A stretch of DNA of 64,000 nt from PoT sp049331405 (GTDB lineage Bacteria; Planctomycetota; Planctomycetia; Isosphaerales; Isosphaeraceae), in the NCBI RefSeq assembly GCF_049331405.1, contig NZ_CP186274.1, positions 9,548,001 through 9,612,000 of the forward strand, read 5' to 3'. A model generated the notes under the pieces. It did not search any database. It saw only the letters and a list, made by a program, of their open reading frames with translations, and was not told the DNA's origin. Shown one piece after another: positions 45,691 to 55,770 of this stretch. Numbering within the stretch: the stretch's first letter is position 1; the number at the start of each line of letters is the position of its first letter. The position numbers were made by a program, and so were the translations under genes.

Positions 45691-47085
45691 ATGCCCCCCT
45701 CGTCTCGCCTTCGCCACGGATCCGCCATCATCGTCGCCCTGACGATCCAGCTTTCCTCGGCCGCCTTCCTCCGCCCGACTCGGGCCGACGAGGCCGCGAG
45801 CGCCGTACCCCGCTATCAGCTCCAGGTCGGGCAGGAGCTCAAATACAAGGGGAGCAGCGAGCTCAAATACGCCGACGGCGCCCACGGCTTCAAAACCGAC
45901 TGGCAGGCCTGGGTCGTGCGCAAGAATGCCGACGGGAGCTGGCGGGTCGTGATGCGGTCGAGCCAGTCCTTCTGGATGAAGCGCGAGGGCAAGGAGCAAG
46001 GGGACGGCCAGGTCCAGGCGACCGTCGCCTACTGCGACCTCCACCCAGACGGCCGGGCCTCCGTGAACGACTCGTTCAACCATCGCTTCGAACCCTCGGC
46101 GCTCTTCCCCCGGTTGCCCGAGGACGAGGCACAGGCCAAAGAGGGCTGGTCGGCCAGGGGGTACGACGATGAAGACGCCCGCACGGAGTTCAAACCCCTA
46201 GGCGGGACCTCCGACGCCGACCTCGTCTTCGAGGGGATCCCCCAGAGCACGATGGGCCTCATCTACGTGAGCTCCCAGCGATCCAAATACGACTTCGACC
46301 GCAAACGCGGGCTCATCAAGCGCATCGACAGCGAGAACTCCCAGGGCTATGGGTTCAACGGCAAGGGGACCGGCGTCACCGAGCTGATCGCCATCGAGCC
46401 GCATGGGGCCGACTGGGCCAAGCGGTTCGGCGACGAGGCCGACCTCTACTTCGCCGCCAACAAGACGTACCAGGATCTTCAAGCGAAGGCGAGCAAGTCC
46501 GTCGGCGTCATCGACGAGGCCCTCGACCAGGCCGAGAAGACCCTCAAGGAGGCCCGCGCGAAACTGACTTTCGCCCCCCTGCAGGAGCAAGTCGACGAGC
46601 AGCTCAAGCGTCACGCGGCCCTGCGGTCGTACTACAAGCAGGAGGCCAGGAACCGCGCCGAGGTGATCGGAAAAGACGCCGCGGAGTGGGACGCGGTCGA
46701 CCTCGACGGCAAGGCGCACTCGCTCAAGGGATATCGCGGGAAGGTCGTGATCCTCGACTTCTGGAACCGTGGCTGCGGCTGGTGCATCCGGGCCATGCCC
46801 CAGATGAAGCAGCTCGCCGACGACTTCAAGGGGGAGCCCGTCGCGGTCCTGGGGATGAACACCGACGGCGACGAGACCGACGCCAGGTTCGTCGCCGAGA
46901 CGATGAAGCTCAACTACCCGACCGTCAAGGCCCAGGGTGTGCCCGAGAAGTACAACGTGCAGGGGTTCCCGACCCTGATCGTCGTCGACCAGGAGGGCAA
47001 GGTCGCCGACATCCACGTCGGCTACTCGGCCACGCTCCGCGACGAGGTCTCCCGGATCATCAGGGGGCTCCTCGCCAAGAAATGA
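45691..47085 (+). CDS. Secreted TlpA-like thioredoxin-fold protein
   Basis: A 464-residue exported protein. A signal peptide ends at TRA/DEA near residue 33. Residues ~40-310 are a planctomycete-specific beta-rich region with no recognised family, then a charged helical stretch (DEALDQAEKTLKEARAKLTF). Residues ~330-464 are a redoxin/TlpA domain: FWNRGCGWCIRAMPQMKQLA contains active-site C362-G-W-C365, and NVQGFPTLIVVDQEGKVADI has the cis-Pro. It probably acts as a periplasmic or envelope disulfide reductase. GGAGG 6 nt before ATG 45691 decides the start. It is convergent with the GNAT gene, with only 6 nt between stops. Confidence 0.82.
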   Translation: MPPSSRLRHGSAIIVALTIQLSSAAFLRPTRADEAASAVPRYQLQVGQELKYKGSSELKYADGAHGFKTDWQAWVVRKNADGSWRVVMRSSQSFWMKREGKEQGDGQVQATVAYCDLHPDGRASVNDSFNHRFEPSALFPRLPEDEAQAKEGWSARGYDDEDARTEFKPLGGTSDADLVFEGIPQSTMGLIYVSSQRSKYDFDRKRGLIKRIDSENSQGYGFNGKGTGVTELIAIEPHGADWAKRFGDEADLYFAANKTYQDLQAKASKSVGVIDEALDQAEKTLKEARAKLTFAPLQEQVDEQLKRHAALRSYYKQEARNRAEVIGKDAAEWDAVDLDGKAHSLKGYRGKVVILDFWNRGCGWCIRAMPQMKQLADDFKGEPVAVLGMNTDGDETDARFVAETMKLNYPTVKAQGVPEKYNVQGFPTLIVVDQEGKVADIHVGYSATLRDEVSRIIRGLLAKK

Positions 47086-47091
47086 GGAGGG

Positions 47092-47667
47092 CTACCCCTC
47101 AGCCCGGCGCGGGAATTCTGCCTCGTCGGGCTCGCGGACGATCGCATAGAGGAGTTGGTCCGTCATATGCCCATCCTTGAAGACGCTGCTGCGTAGACGG
47201 CCCTCGAGGGTATACCCGGCCTTCTCGAGCACGCGGGCCGACGCCGGGTTCCAGGCGAAGACCCCGGCGTGGAGCCGGCAGATCTCGAAGTTCGCGAAGG
47301 CCCAGTCCGTCATCGCGCGCAGGGCCGAGGTGGCGATCCCCCGGCCCCAGAATTCCCGGCCCAGCCAGTAGCCGATCTCGGCCGAGCGCCTGGCGACGTC
47401 CCCCTGGGGCTCGATGCCGATGCCGCCGACCGCCACGTCGTCGACCGCGATCGCGAAGCTCGTCTCCGGCTCCATCCTCGTGACGAGCTGGAGCCAGGCC
47501 CTGGCGTCGTCCTTCGTGTAAGGGTGCGGGAACCGATCCTTGAGGTTGAGCCAGACCTCCCGGTCGTTCGCGTGCCGCACGAGCGAGTCGAGATCCCCCC
47601 TGCGGAAGGATCGGATCGAGCCGAAGTCCAGTTTCAGTTCCACGGACGGTCTCTTGCGGAATAACAT
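47092..47667 (-). CDS. GNAT family N-acetyltransferase (RimJ/RimL-like)
   Basis: A 191-residue acetyltransferase of the RimJ/RimL type. AEIGYWLGREFWGRGIATSA (about residues 97-116) is the acetyl-CoA-binding motif, and ICRLHAGVFAWNPASARVLE then KAGYTLEGRLRSSVFKDG is the standard ending. The start is ATG 47667 or a GTG eight codons later (VELKLDF). These enzymes acetylate N-termini or small amines; the substrate here is unknown. It overlaps nothing and ends 6 nt from the TlpA-like stop. Confidence 0.86.
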   Translation of the reverse strand: MLFRKRPSVELKLDFGSIRSFRRGDLDSLVRHANDREVWLNLKDRFPHPYTKDDARAWLQLVTRMEPETSFAIAVDDVAVGGIGIEPQGDVARRSAEIGYWLGREFWGRGIATSALRAMTDWAFANFEICRLHAGVFAWNPASARVLEKAGYTLEGRLRSSVFKDGHMTDQLLYAIVREPDEAEFPRRAEG

Positions 47668-47895
47668 GGCCCGACTCGGTAACGCCCGGATCTCTGGACA
47701 CGCGCGACGACGGAAAGGTTCTCGGTCATCGAGAAACGACGGTCGCCGCCCCTCATTGTAGCGACCCAGGAAGGCCCGCGCCCCGGCTTGGTCGCGGCGA
47801 TGGGTGCAAGGCCAATCCTATTCTCGACACAAGATCCTTGCAAATGAGCAAATCTCAGACGCGAGAATCGGACGGCCCCGGCGGTTAATTTACCC

Positions 47896-47926
47896 TTGGC
47901 AATCCGATCGCCGTCGGGGATATAAT
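47896..47926 (+). promoter_or_regulatory. Candidate promoter of the 48-63 kb operon
   Basis: A perfect TATAAT (47921-47926) lies 55 nt before the first start codon, with TTGGCA (47896-47901) 19 nt upstream of it. The spacing is long, but the -10 is the best in the window. It is within a 314-nt intergenic region (47668-47981) that is otherwise empty. Confidence 0.5.
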
Positions 47927-47981
47927 CCACTTCCGGCCCAGCGGTTGATATAAGCCTCTCCCGAATGGAAGGGATTGCTTC

Positions 47982-50687
47982 ATGCCGGCCGGAACGCAAT
48001 CGCAGGATCTCGACGACACGTCCTCGAATTCGGGCCGTCCCGGCCTCGCCTCCTCGAAACGCAGCAGGTTCGACCACCACACCCGGCCAACGGCCTCGGC
48101 CGTCGTCGTGTGCGCGATATTGCTCGCCCTCGGCTCGTCATCGACCCGGGCCGACGACCTGGAAGACGCGGAGAAGCTCTACCGCACGGGACAGTATGAG
48201 GAGTGCAACAAGGCCGCGACCCTGGCGACGTCGAAGGGGTTCCGCGACGAGCGCTGGAGCGCCCTCAGGATCGAGACCGAGCGAGCCCGGGGGAGGAGTA
48301 AGGAGGCCCTGATCGCCACCGACGAGGCCCTCCAGCGGTTCCCCTGGAGCGTCGGCATCCACTGGCTCGGCCATCAGGTCTATCGGGAGAACGGGCGGGC
48401 CGACGATGCGCTGTCCGAACTCGCGGCGATCGAGGCCCTCGTCAGGCGCATGCCGAACCGCTACGGGGGCGCCGAGAGCCGGCTCGTCCTGGGGCGTTAC
48501 CTCCTCTACCGAGGGGCCGACGCCAAGAAGGTGCTCGAGCAGTTCTACGACGTCGCCAAGAAGCTCGAGCCCGAGCTCGTCGACAACTTCCTCGCCACGG
48601 CCGAGCTCGCCCTGAGCAAGCAGGACTATGCCCTGGCCGCCGAGACCTTGCAGAAGGCCCCGCCGACCGCGGCCGAGGACCCGGCCTATCACTACCTCCT
48701 CGCGCGTGCCTTCTCGAACGACGACCGGGCGAAGTCGGAGAAGGAGCTCGAGGCCGCCCTCAAGATCAACCCGAGCCACGTCGACAGCCTCCTGCTCGTG
48801 GCCGACCACCAGATCGATGGCGAGAAGTATGCCGAGGCCGAGGCGACCCTCAAGCGCATCTTCGCCATCAACCCCCAGGAGCCGAGGGCCTGGGCCTATC
48901 GCGCGGTGCTCGCCCACCTCATGAACAACCCCAAGGGGGAGGTCGAGGCCAGGACCAACGCGCTTGCCCCCTGGACCCAGAACCCCGAGGTCGATCACAT
49001 CATCGGCCGGGAGCTCTCGGCCAAGTACCGCTTCGCCGAAGGATCCGCCGCCCAGAGGCGGGCGCTGGAGATCGATCCCGAGTACCTCCCGGCCAAGGTC
49101 CAGCTCTGCGACGACCTCCTCCGCCTCGGGCAGGAAGAGGAAGGCTGGCAGCTCGCCGACCAAATTCTCGCCAAGGATGGATACAACGTCGTCGCCTACA
49201 ACCTGGTCACCCTGCACGATCGCTTGGCGGGCTTCCGCACGCTCGAGGCCGAAGGCTTGCTCCTCCGCATGGATCCTCGCGAGGCCGACCTCTACGGCCA
49301 GCGGGCCCTCGACCTCCTGAAGCGGGCGAAGAAGACCCTCGGCGAGAAGTACGGCGTGACCTTCACCGAGCCGGTGATCGTCGAGATCTTCCCCCAGCGC
49401 AAGGAGTTCGCCGTCCGGACGTTCGGCCTGCCGGGGGCCGAGGGGTTCCTCGGCGTCTGCTTCGGCCGCGTGGTCACGGTGAACAGCCCGGCCTCGCAGG
49501 GGGAGACCCCTTCCAACTGGGAGGCGGTCGTCTGGCACGAATTCTGCCACGCCGTCACGCTGGGCAAGAGCCGGAACAAGATGCCGAGGTGGCTCAGCGA
49601 GGGGATCTCGGTCTACGAGGAGGAGCAGGAGAACCGGACCTGGGGCGAGGCCCTCACCCCGAAGTTCCGCGAGATGCTCCTCGGGAAGGAGCTGACCCCG
49701 CTGAGCAAGCTGAGCGCGGCATTCCTCGCCCCCAAGTCGGGGGCGCACCTGCAATTCGCCTACTTCGAGTCGGGCCTCGCCATCGACTTCCTCGTCAAGC
49801 GCTTCGGGCTCTCCCTGCTGAAAGACACGCTGGAGGATCTGGCCGAGGGGAAACCGCTGAACGAGGTCCTGCCGGCCCGGGCCAAAACATCGCTAGATCA
49901 ATTGGACCGCGATTTCGCCGAGTTCGCGCACAAGCGGGCCTCGAGCGTGGCCCCCGACCTGACCTGGGACGACCCGGAGCTCCCCCCCGACGCCGATTCC
50001 AAGGCGATCTCGGCCTGGCTCGAGACCCATCCCAAGAGCTTCACCGGCCTGAGACGCCTGGCGGCCCGGCTCGTCGCGGAGCAGAAGTGGACCGAAGCGA
50101 AAGACGCGCTCGAGCGGCTGAAACGGCTCTACCCCGAATATGTCGGGACGGAGAATGCGTATATGCTCCTCGCCAACATCGCCCGCCGCAACTCCGACAG
50201 TGCCGGCGAGCGCCAGGCCCTCGAGGACCTCACCTCGCGAGCCGGATCGGGCGACGCTGGCCCCGCATTCCTCCGCCTGATGGAACTGGACGAGGCCTCG
50301 GGCAACTGGGCCGGGGTCGCGTCGAACGCCGAGCGGTTCCTGGGCGTGAACCCGTTAATCCCCGCGCCCTATCGCCACCTCGCCGATGCGGCGGAGCACC
50401 TGGGCAAGCGGGCCCAGGCCATCGCCGCCTACCGGGCCCTGGCCAAGTTGGACGACTCCGACCCTGCCGGCGTGCATTACCACCTGGCGAAGCTCCTGCA
50501 TGACGACGGCAAGGGGGACGAGGCCCGCCGCGAGGTGCTCAAGTCCCTCGAGGAAGCCCCTCGGTTCCGCGACGCCCACCACCTCCTGCTCGAGTTGGTC
50601 GACCCCGCCAGGCCCCCGACGCCCCCGGCCGAAACGCCCAAGCCCGCGACCGAGACACCAACACCCAAGCCCGCGAGGAGCCCGTAA
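47982..50687 (+). CDS. TPR-repeat protein with gluzincin metalloprotease motif
   Basis: A 901-residue exported protein. A hydrophobic segment at about 40-56 follows a 38-residue N-terminal cytoplasmic-like stretch. TPR-type helical repeats cover ~60-430 and again ~690-870 (YHYLLARAFSNDDRAKSEKE, LLANIARRNSDSAGERQALE). Between them, residues ~440-670 resemble a peptidase MA domain: H519-E-F-C-H523 in AVVWHEFCHAVTLGKSRNKM, with the third ligand E540 in RWLSEGISVYEE. The tail is Pro/Thr-rich. GAAGGG precedes ATG 47982. It is the first gene of the long operon, 2 nt before the next. It may process or scaffold envelope proteins. Confidence 0.78.
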   Translation: MPAGTQSQDLDDTSSNSGRPGLASSKRSRFDHHTRPTASAVVVCAILLALGSSSTRADDLEDAEKLYRTGQYEECNKAATLATSKGFRDERWSALRIETERARGRSKEALIATDEALQRFPWSVGIHWLGHQVYRENGRADDALSELAAIEALVRRMPNRYGGAESRLVLGRYLLYRGADAKKVLEQFYDVAKKLEPELVDNFLATAELALSKQDYALAAETLQKAPPTAAEDPAYHYLLARAFSNDDRAKSEKELEAALKINPSHVDSLLLVADHQIDGEKYAEAEATLKRIFAINPQEPRAWAYRAVLAHLMNNPKGEVEARTNALAPWTQNPEVDHIIGRELSAKYRFAEGSAAQRRALEIDPEYLPAKVQLCDDLLRLGQEEEGWQLADQILAKDGYNVVAYNLVTLHDRLAGFRTLEAEGLLLRMDPREADLYGQRALDLLKRAKKTLGEKYGVTFTEPVIVEIFPQRKEFAVRTFGLPGAEGFLGVCFGRVVTVNSPASQGETPSNWEAVVWHEFCHAVTLGKSRNKMPRWLSEGISVYEEEQENRTWGEALTPKFREMLLGKELTPLSKLSAAFLAPKSGAHLQFAYFESGLAIDFLVKRFGLSLLKDTLEDLAEGKPLNEVLPARAKTSLDQLDRDFAEFAHKRASSVAPDLTWDDPELPPDADSKAISAWLETHPKSFTGLRRLAARLVAEQKWTEAKDALERLKRLYPEYVGTENAYMLLANIARRNSDSAGERQALEDLTSRAGSGDAGPAFLRLMELDEASGNWAGVASNAERFLGVNPLIPAPYRHLADAAEHLGKRAQAIAAYRALAKLDDSDPAGVHYHLAKLLHDDGKGDEARREVLKSLEEAPRFRDAHHLLLELVDPARPPTPPAETPKPATETPTPKPARSP

Positions 50688-50689
50688 CC

Positions 50690-51562
50690 ATGAGCCAAAG
50701 TCGTCGCGCGACTCTGGTCGTCCTCGCCAGCCTCGTCGTCATCGCAGGCGGAGTCACGCTCGCCCAGCCCCCCTGGTGGCGCGAGCGTGGGTCGACGACC
50801 CTGCCCGAGGACCGGGCCGGGATCCCCGACTGGAAGGTCGATCCGGCCTTCAAAAATGATGTATTCACCTTCGTGCGCGTCGAATACGACTCGGTCCGCC
50901 GCGGCGGCGGGGGACGACGCCGAGGTTGGGGCGGGGGCGGCTGCATGACCGACTGGCCCGACAGCGACCTGAACTTCTCGTACCGGCTCCAGCAGCTCAC
51001 CTCGCTCAAGGTGAACCCGAACCCGATCACCATGAGGCTCACCGACGAGCGGCTCTCCGACTATCCGTTCCTCTACATGATCGAGCCGGGCTCGCTCTAC
51101 TTCTCCGAGGAAGAGGTCAAGGCGCTCCGGGAATACCTCCTCAAAGGAGGGTTCCTCATGGTCGACGACTTCTGGGGAGACTCCCAGTGGCTGAACTTCT
51201 ACCAGGAGATCAAGCGCGTCTTCCCCGACCGCGAGCCGCAGGAACTCCCGGCCGATCACGAGATCTTCCGCTGCGTCTATCGGCTCAAGGAGAAGCCGCA
51301 GGTCCCCAGCATCGGCGCCGCCTACCAAGGGCGCGACATGGGGATCACCTACGAGATGTACCACGACGGGAACACCAAAGACGTCCACTACCGCGGGATC
51401 TTCGACGACAAGGGGCGGATGATGGCGATCATCTGCCACAACACCGACCTCGGCGACGGCTGGGAACGCGAGGGGGAGGACCCCTGGTACTTCCACGAAT
51501 TCTCCGAGAAGAAAGCATACCCGTTGGGCATTAATATCATCACCTATGCGATGACACACTGA
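50690..51562 (+). CDS. DUF4159 domain protein
   Basis: A 290-residue exported protein. Signal or anchor MSQSRRATLVVLASLVVIAG. A Gly/Arg-rich patch (RRGGGGRRRGWGGGG) at about 65-82 is followed by DUF4159 (DFWGDSQWLNFYQEIKRVFP, HCPADHEIFRC-like ELPADHEIFRCVYRLKEKPQ, NTDLGDGWEREGEDP). DUF4159 proteins have a glutamine-amidotransferase-like fold and are regularly encoded next to MoxR/BatA genes, as here. It lies 2 nt after the TPR gene and 67 nt before the moxR-like gene. Biochemical role unknown. Confidence 0.83.
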   Translation: MSQSRRATLVVLASLVVIAGGVTLAQPPWWRERGSTTLPEDRAGIPDWKVDPAFKNDVFTFVRVEYDSVRRGGGGRRRGWGGGGCMTDWPDSDLNFSYRLQQLTSLKVNPNPITMRLTDERLSDYPFLYMIEPGSLYFSEEEVKALREYLLKGGFLMVDDFWGDSQWLNFYQEIKRVFPDREPQELPADHEIFRCVYRLKEKPQVPSIGAAYQGRDMGITYEMYHDGNTKDVHYRGIFDDKGRMMAIICHNTDLGDGWEREGEDPWYFHEFSEKKAYPLGINIITYAMTH

Positions 51563-51629
51563 GGCGAACGGGCAGGGGTGGGCCGGTTAACCCATCCAGA
51601 CGAGTTCGGGACCAAGGCAAGGAGCGATC

Positions 51630-52639
<1,010 letters not shown>

Positions 52640-52640
<1 letters not shown>

Positions 52641-53659
52641 TGGCTCGGAGCGACGCTCGGGCAGGTACTGGCGCAAGTGGTCGTCCCTCGCCTAGGGGGG
52701 GGGCCGACGGCGTTCCGCACTCCAATGCCGGCCTGATCGATCCCCGGACCCTGATGCGGATCAAGAGCCTGCAAGTCCGGGCGAAGGTCGCCGTCGAGGG
52801 GTTCCTCAAGGGGATCCACCGCAGCCCCTTCCACGGCTTCTCCGTCGAGTTCACCGAGTACCGCGAGTACAGCCCCGGCGACGACCCCCGTTACCTCGAC
52901 TGGAAGCTGTTCGCCCGCTCGGATCGCTACTGCATCAAGCGGTTCGAGGACGAGACGAACCTGCGCTGCTCGATCGTCCTCGACACCAGCCGGTCGATGG
53001 GATACGGCTCGGCCGGCTACTCCAAGGGGGAGTATGCGCGGACCGCCGCGGCCACGATCGCCCATTTCCTCTCGACCCAGCGTGACGCGGTGGGACTCGT
53101 CACGTTCGAGGACCGGGTCGTCGATTTCATCCCGCCGAGGCATCGCCCTGGGCACATGCGTCGCCTGATGGTGGTGCTCGAGCGCGAGCCGGCGGGTAAG
53201 GCGACCGACCTCGCCGGCCCGCTCGAGCAGATCGCGGCGACCGTCCGCAAGCGCGGGCTCATCATCCTGATCTCCGACCTGCTCGCGCCGACGGAGCTGC
53301 TCCGCTCCCGGCTCGCCTCCTTGCGGGCGATCGGACATGACGTGATCGTCCTGCGGATCCTCGACCCCGAGGAGGTCCGGTTCGAGTTCAAGACCCCGGC
53401 GATGTTCCTCGACGTCGAGTCGGGCCGCGAGATGTACGTGGATCCGGAAGCGGCGAGGGGTGAGTACCTCCGCCGCTTCGGTGCTCACGCGACGGCGATC
53501 GAGCGGGCCTGCGCCGACCTCGGGATCGACTACGAGTCGCTCACGACCGACCAGCCGCTCGAGCTCGTCCTGTTCAATCTGCTCAGGGCGCGGATGCGTC
53601 GGGGCAAGCTGCCGGGCAGGCGAGGCGGCTCGCCCTCACGGGGGGGGGCGCCGCGATGA
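52640..53659 (+). CDS. DUF58 domain protein (vWA-like)
   Basis: A 339-residue protein. DUF58 core is at about residues 70-160 (GIHRSPFHGFSVEFTEYREY, SPGDDPRYLDWKLFARSDRY). A vWA-type fold follows, with MIDAS motif DTSRS in SIVLDTSRSMGYGS. No membrane segment is visible, so it is probably cytoplasmic and a MoxR client. It starts on the last base of the moxR stop and overlaps the next gene by 4 nt (ATGA). The start MARSDARAGTG is low-complexity; the true N-terminus may be a little later. Confidence 0.92.
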
Positions 53660-55770
53660 GCTTCCTCACGCCGCTCTACATTCTCGGGGCCCTGGCGATC
53701 GCCGCGCCGATCATCTTCCACCTGATCCGGCGCGCCCCGCAAGGCGAGGTGCCGTTCAGCTCCTTGATGTTCCTCTCGCCGACGCCCCCTCGCCTCACGC
53801 GGCGGAGTCGGCTCGACAATATCCTGCTGCTCATCCTCAGGGGCCTCGCCCTGGCCCTCCTGGCCCTGGCCTTCGCCCGGCCCTTCCTCCGGCAGGCGGC
53901 GCAGCTCGGCTCGGGCCCCGTCGAACGCCAGCGCGTGGCCATCCTCGTCGACACCAGCGCGAGCATGCGTCGGGGAGACCTCTGGAACAGGGCCAAGGCG
54001 CTGGCCGAGGAAGCCATCAAGGGGTGCCGGCCGACCGATCAGTGGGCCCTCTTCGCGTTCGACACCTCGGCGAGGGCGCAGCTCTCCTTCGCCGAGTCGG
54101 CCACGCTCGAGCCGGACAGGCGGCAGGCGGTCGGCCTGGCGAAGCTCGCGAGCCTCGCCCCGACCTGGCGGAGCACGCACCTGGGCCAGTCGCTCATCGA
54201 CGCGGTCGGAGCCATCGAGGACGTGGCCGACGCCACCGAGAAGGCCGCCAAGATGCCCCGCAAGGTGATCCTGATCACCGACCTCCAGCAGGGGAGCCAC
54301 GTCGAGGCCCTGGGCGACTTCGAGTGGCCCTCCGACGTCGAGCTCGAACTCAAGCGGATCTCCGACACCAGGGCCAACGCCGGCCTGCAATGGCTGAAGG
54401 CCTCGACCGAAGGGGAGGCGGCCGACGCCCAGGCCCCGCTCGTCCGCGTCTCGAACGACGCCGGCTCCAAACGCGAGACGTTCGCCCTCAACTGGCTCGA
54501 CGCCAAGGGGGCCCCCGCCGGCAAACCGACCGAGGCCTACGTCCCGCCGGGAGAGAGCCGGGTCGTCCGGGTCCCGAGGCTCGCCAACGCGCCCAACACC
54601 CCCGCGCTCCGGCTCGACGGCGACGGAGAGGGCTTCGACAACACCCTCTGGCTCGCCGCCAGCAGCAAGGACGAGGCGACGGTTGCCTATATCGGCCCCG
54701 ACGCCCCGGAGGATTCCGGCGGCCTGCTCTATTACCTCCAGCGCGTCTTCCTGCCGACGCCGAACCGGACCGTCAAAGTGACGCCGATCGAGCCGAAGTC
54801 GCCGGTCGTCTTCGACCCCGCCAAGCCCCCGGCGCTCGTCATCATGACCTCGGCCGAGACAAGCGCCGACAACGTCCGCCGGCTCAAGGGATACGCGGAG
54901 CGGGGCGGCACGATCCTGGGCGTGGTGACGGCCTCGGGCAAGGGGGGGCCGCTCGCGACGATCGCCGGGGATGCCCCCTGGGAGGTCTCCGAATCGCAAG
55001 CCGGCCGCGACTTCATGCTCGGCGAGATCGGCTTCGACCACCCGCTCTTTGCGGCGTTCGCGGGGGCCCAGTTCAACGACTTCACCAAGATTCACTTCTG
55101 GAAATATCGGCGCATCGATCCCAAGGGATTGGGCGACGTCCGCGTCGTCGCCCGGTTCGAGGAGGGCGACCCGGCCGTGATCGAGAAGGCGGTCGGCAAG
55201 GGGAGGCTGATCCTCTTCACCAGCGGCTGGGATCCCGAGGACAGCCAGCTCGCCCGCTCGTCGAAGTTCGTGCCGCTGATGGCCGCGCTCCTGGATTCGG
55301 GCGGCTCGAAGACGCTGGACGAGACGAGCTACCTCGTGGATGACGCCGTGCCCTTGCCCGCGGGGCAGGCGCCCGGCGGGGGCTTCGTCGTCCACAAGCC
55401 GAACGGGTCGACGGTGCGCGTCGAAGCGGGCAAGACCTCGTTTGCCGAGACCGATCAGCCGGGGGTCTATACGCTGGACCTCGCCGGGGGCAAGCGGACG
55501 TTCGCGGTGAACCTGGATCCGGTCGAGAGCCGGACGGCCCCCTTGCCGAGCGAGACCCTCGAGCAGCTCGGGTGCAAGCTGGCGAACGGCAACCCCAAGG
55601 TTCTCGACCGCGAACAGATGCGGCAGATGCAGAACGCCGAGCTCGAAGGGCGTCAGAAGGTCTGGCGCTGGCTGATTATCGGGGCCATCGGCCTCTTGAT
55701 CGTGGAAACGTTGTTGGCAGGGCGTCTCAGTCGACCTCAAACAGCCCGCGAGGAGGCCTTGGCGACATGA
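53656..55770 (+). CDS. BatA-like vWA membrane protein
   Basis: A 704-residue membrane protein. The BatA N-terminal domain covers residues 1-80, with two membrane segments (FLTPLYILGALAIAAPIIFH and NILLLILRGLALALLALAF). A vWA domain with MIDAS D-T-S-A-S in RVAILVDTSASMRRGD begins near residue 94. Residues ~280-640 are a large periplasmic-like region. A last membrane segment is near 670-690 (LIIGAIGLLIVETLLAG). Related Bat proteins in other bacteria are linked to stress tolerance and envelope function. It overlaps both neighbours by 4 nt. Confidence 0.9.
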   Translation: MSFLTPLYILGALAIAAPIIFHLIRRAPQGEVPFSSLMFLSPTPPRLTRRSRLDNILLLILRGLALALLALAFARPFLRQAAQLGSGPVERQRVAILVDTSASMRRGDLWNRAKALAEEAIKGCRPTDQWALFAFDTSARAQLSFAESATLEPDRRQAVGLAKLASLAPTWRSTHLGQSLIDAVGAIEDVADATEKAAKMPRKVILITDLQQGSHVEALGDFEWPSDVELELKRISDTRANAGLQWLKASTEGEAADAQAPLVRVSNDAGSKRETFALNWLDAKGAPAGKPTEAYVPPGESRVVRVPRLANAPNTPALRLDGDGEGFDNTLWLAASSKDEATVAYIGPDAPEDSGGLLYYLQRVFLPTPNRTVKVTPIEPKSPVVFDPAKPPALVIMTSAETSADNVRRLKGYAERGGTILGVVTASGKGGPLATIAGDAPWEVSESQAGRDFMLGEIGFDHPLFAAFAGAQFNDFTKIHFWKYRRIDPKGLGDVRVVARFEEGDPAVIEKAVGKGRLILFTSGWDPEDSQLARSSKFVPLMAALLDSGGSKTLDETSYLVDDAVPLPAGQAPGGGFVVHKPNGSTVRVEAGKTSFAETDQPGVYTLDLAGGKRTFAVNLDPVESRTAPLPSETLEQLGCKLANGNPKVLDREQMRQMQNAELEGRQKVWRWLIIGAIGLLIVETLLAGRLSRPQTAREEALAT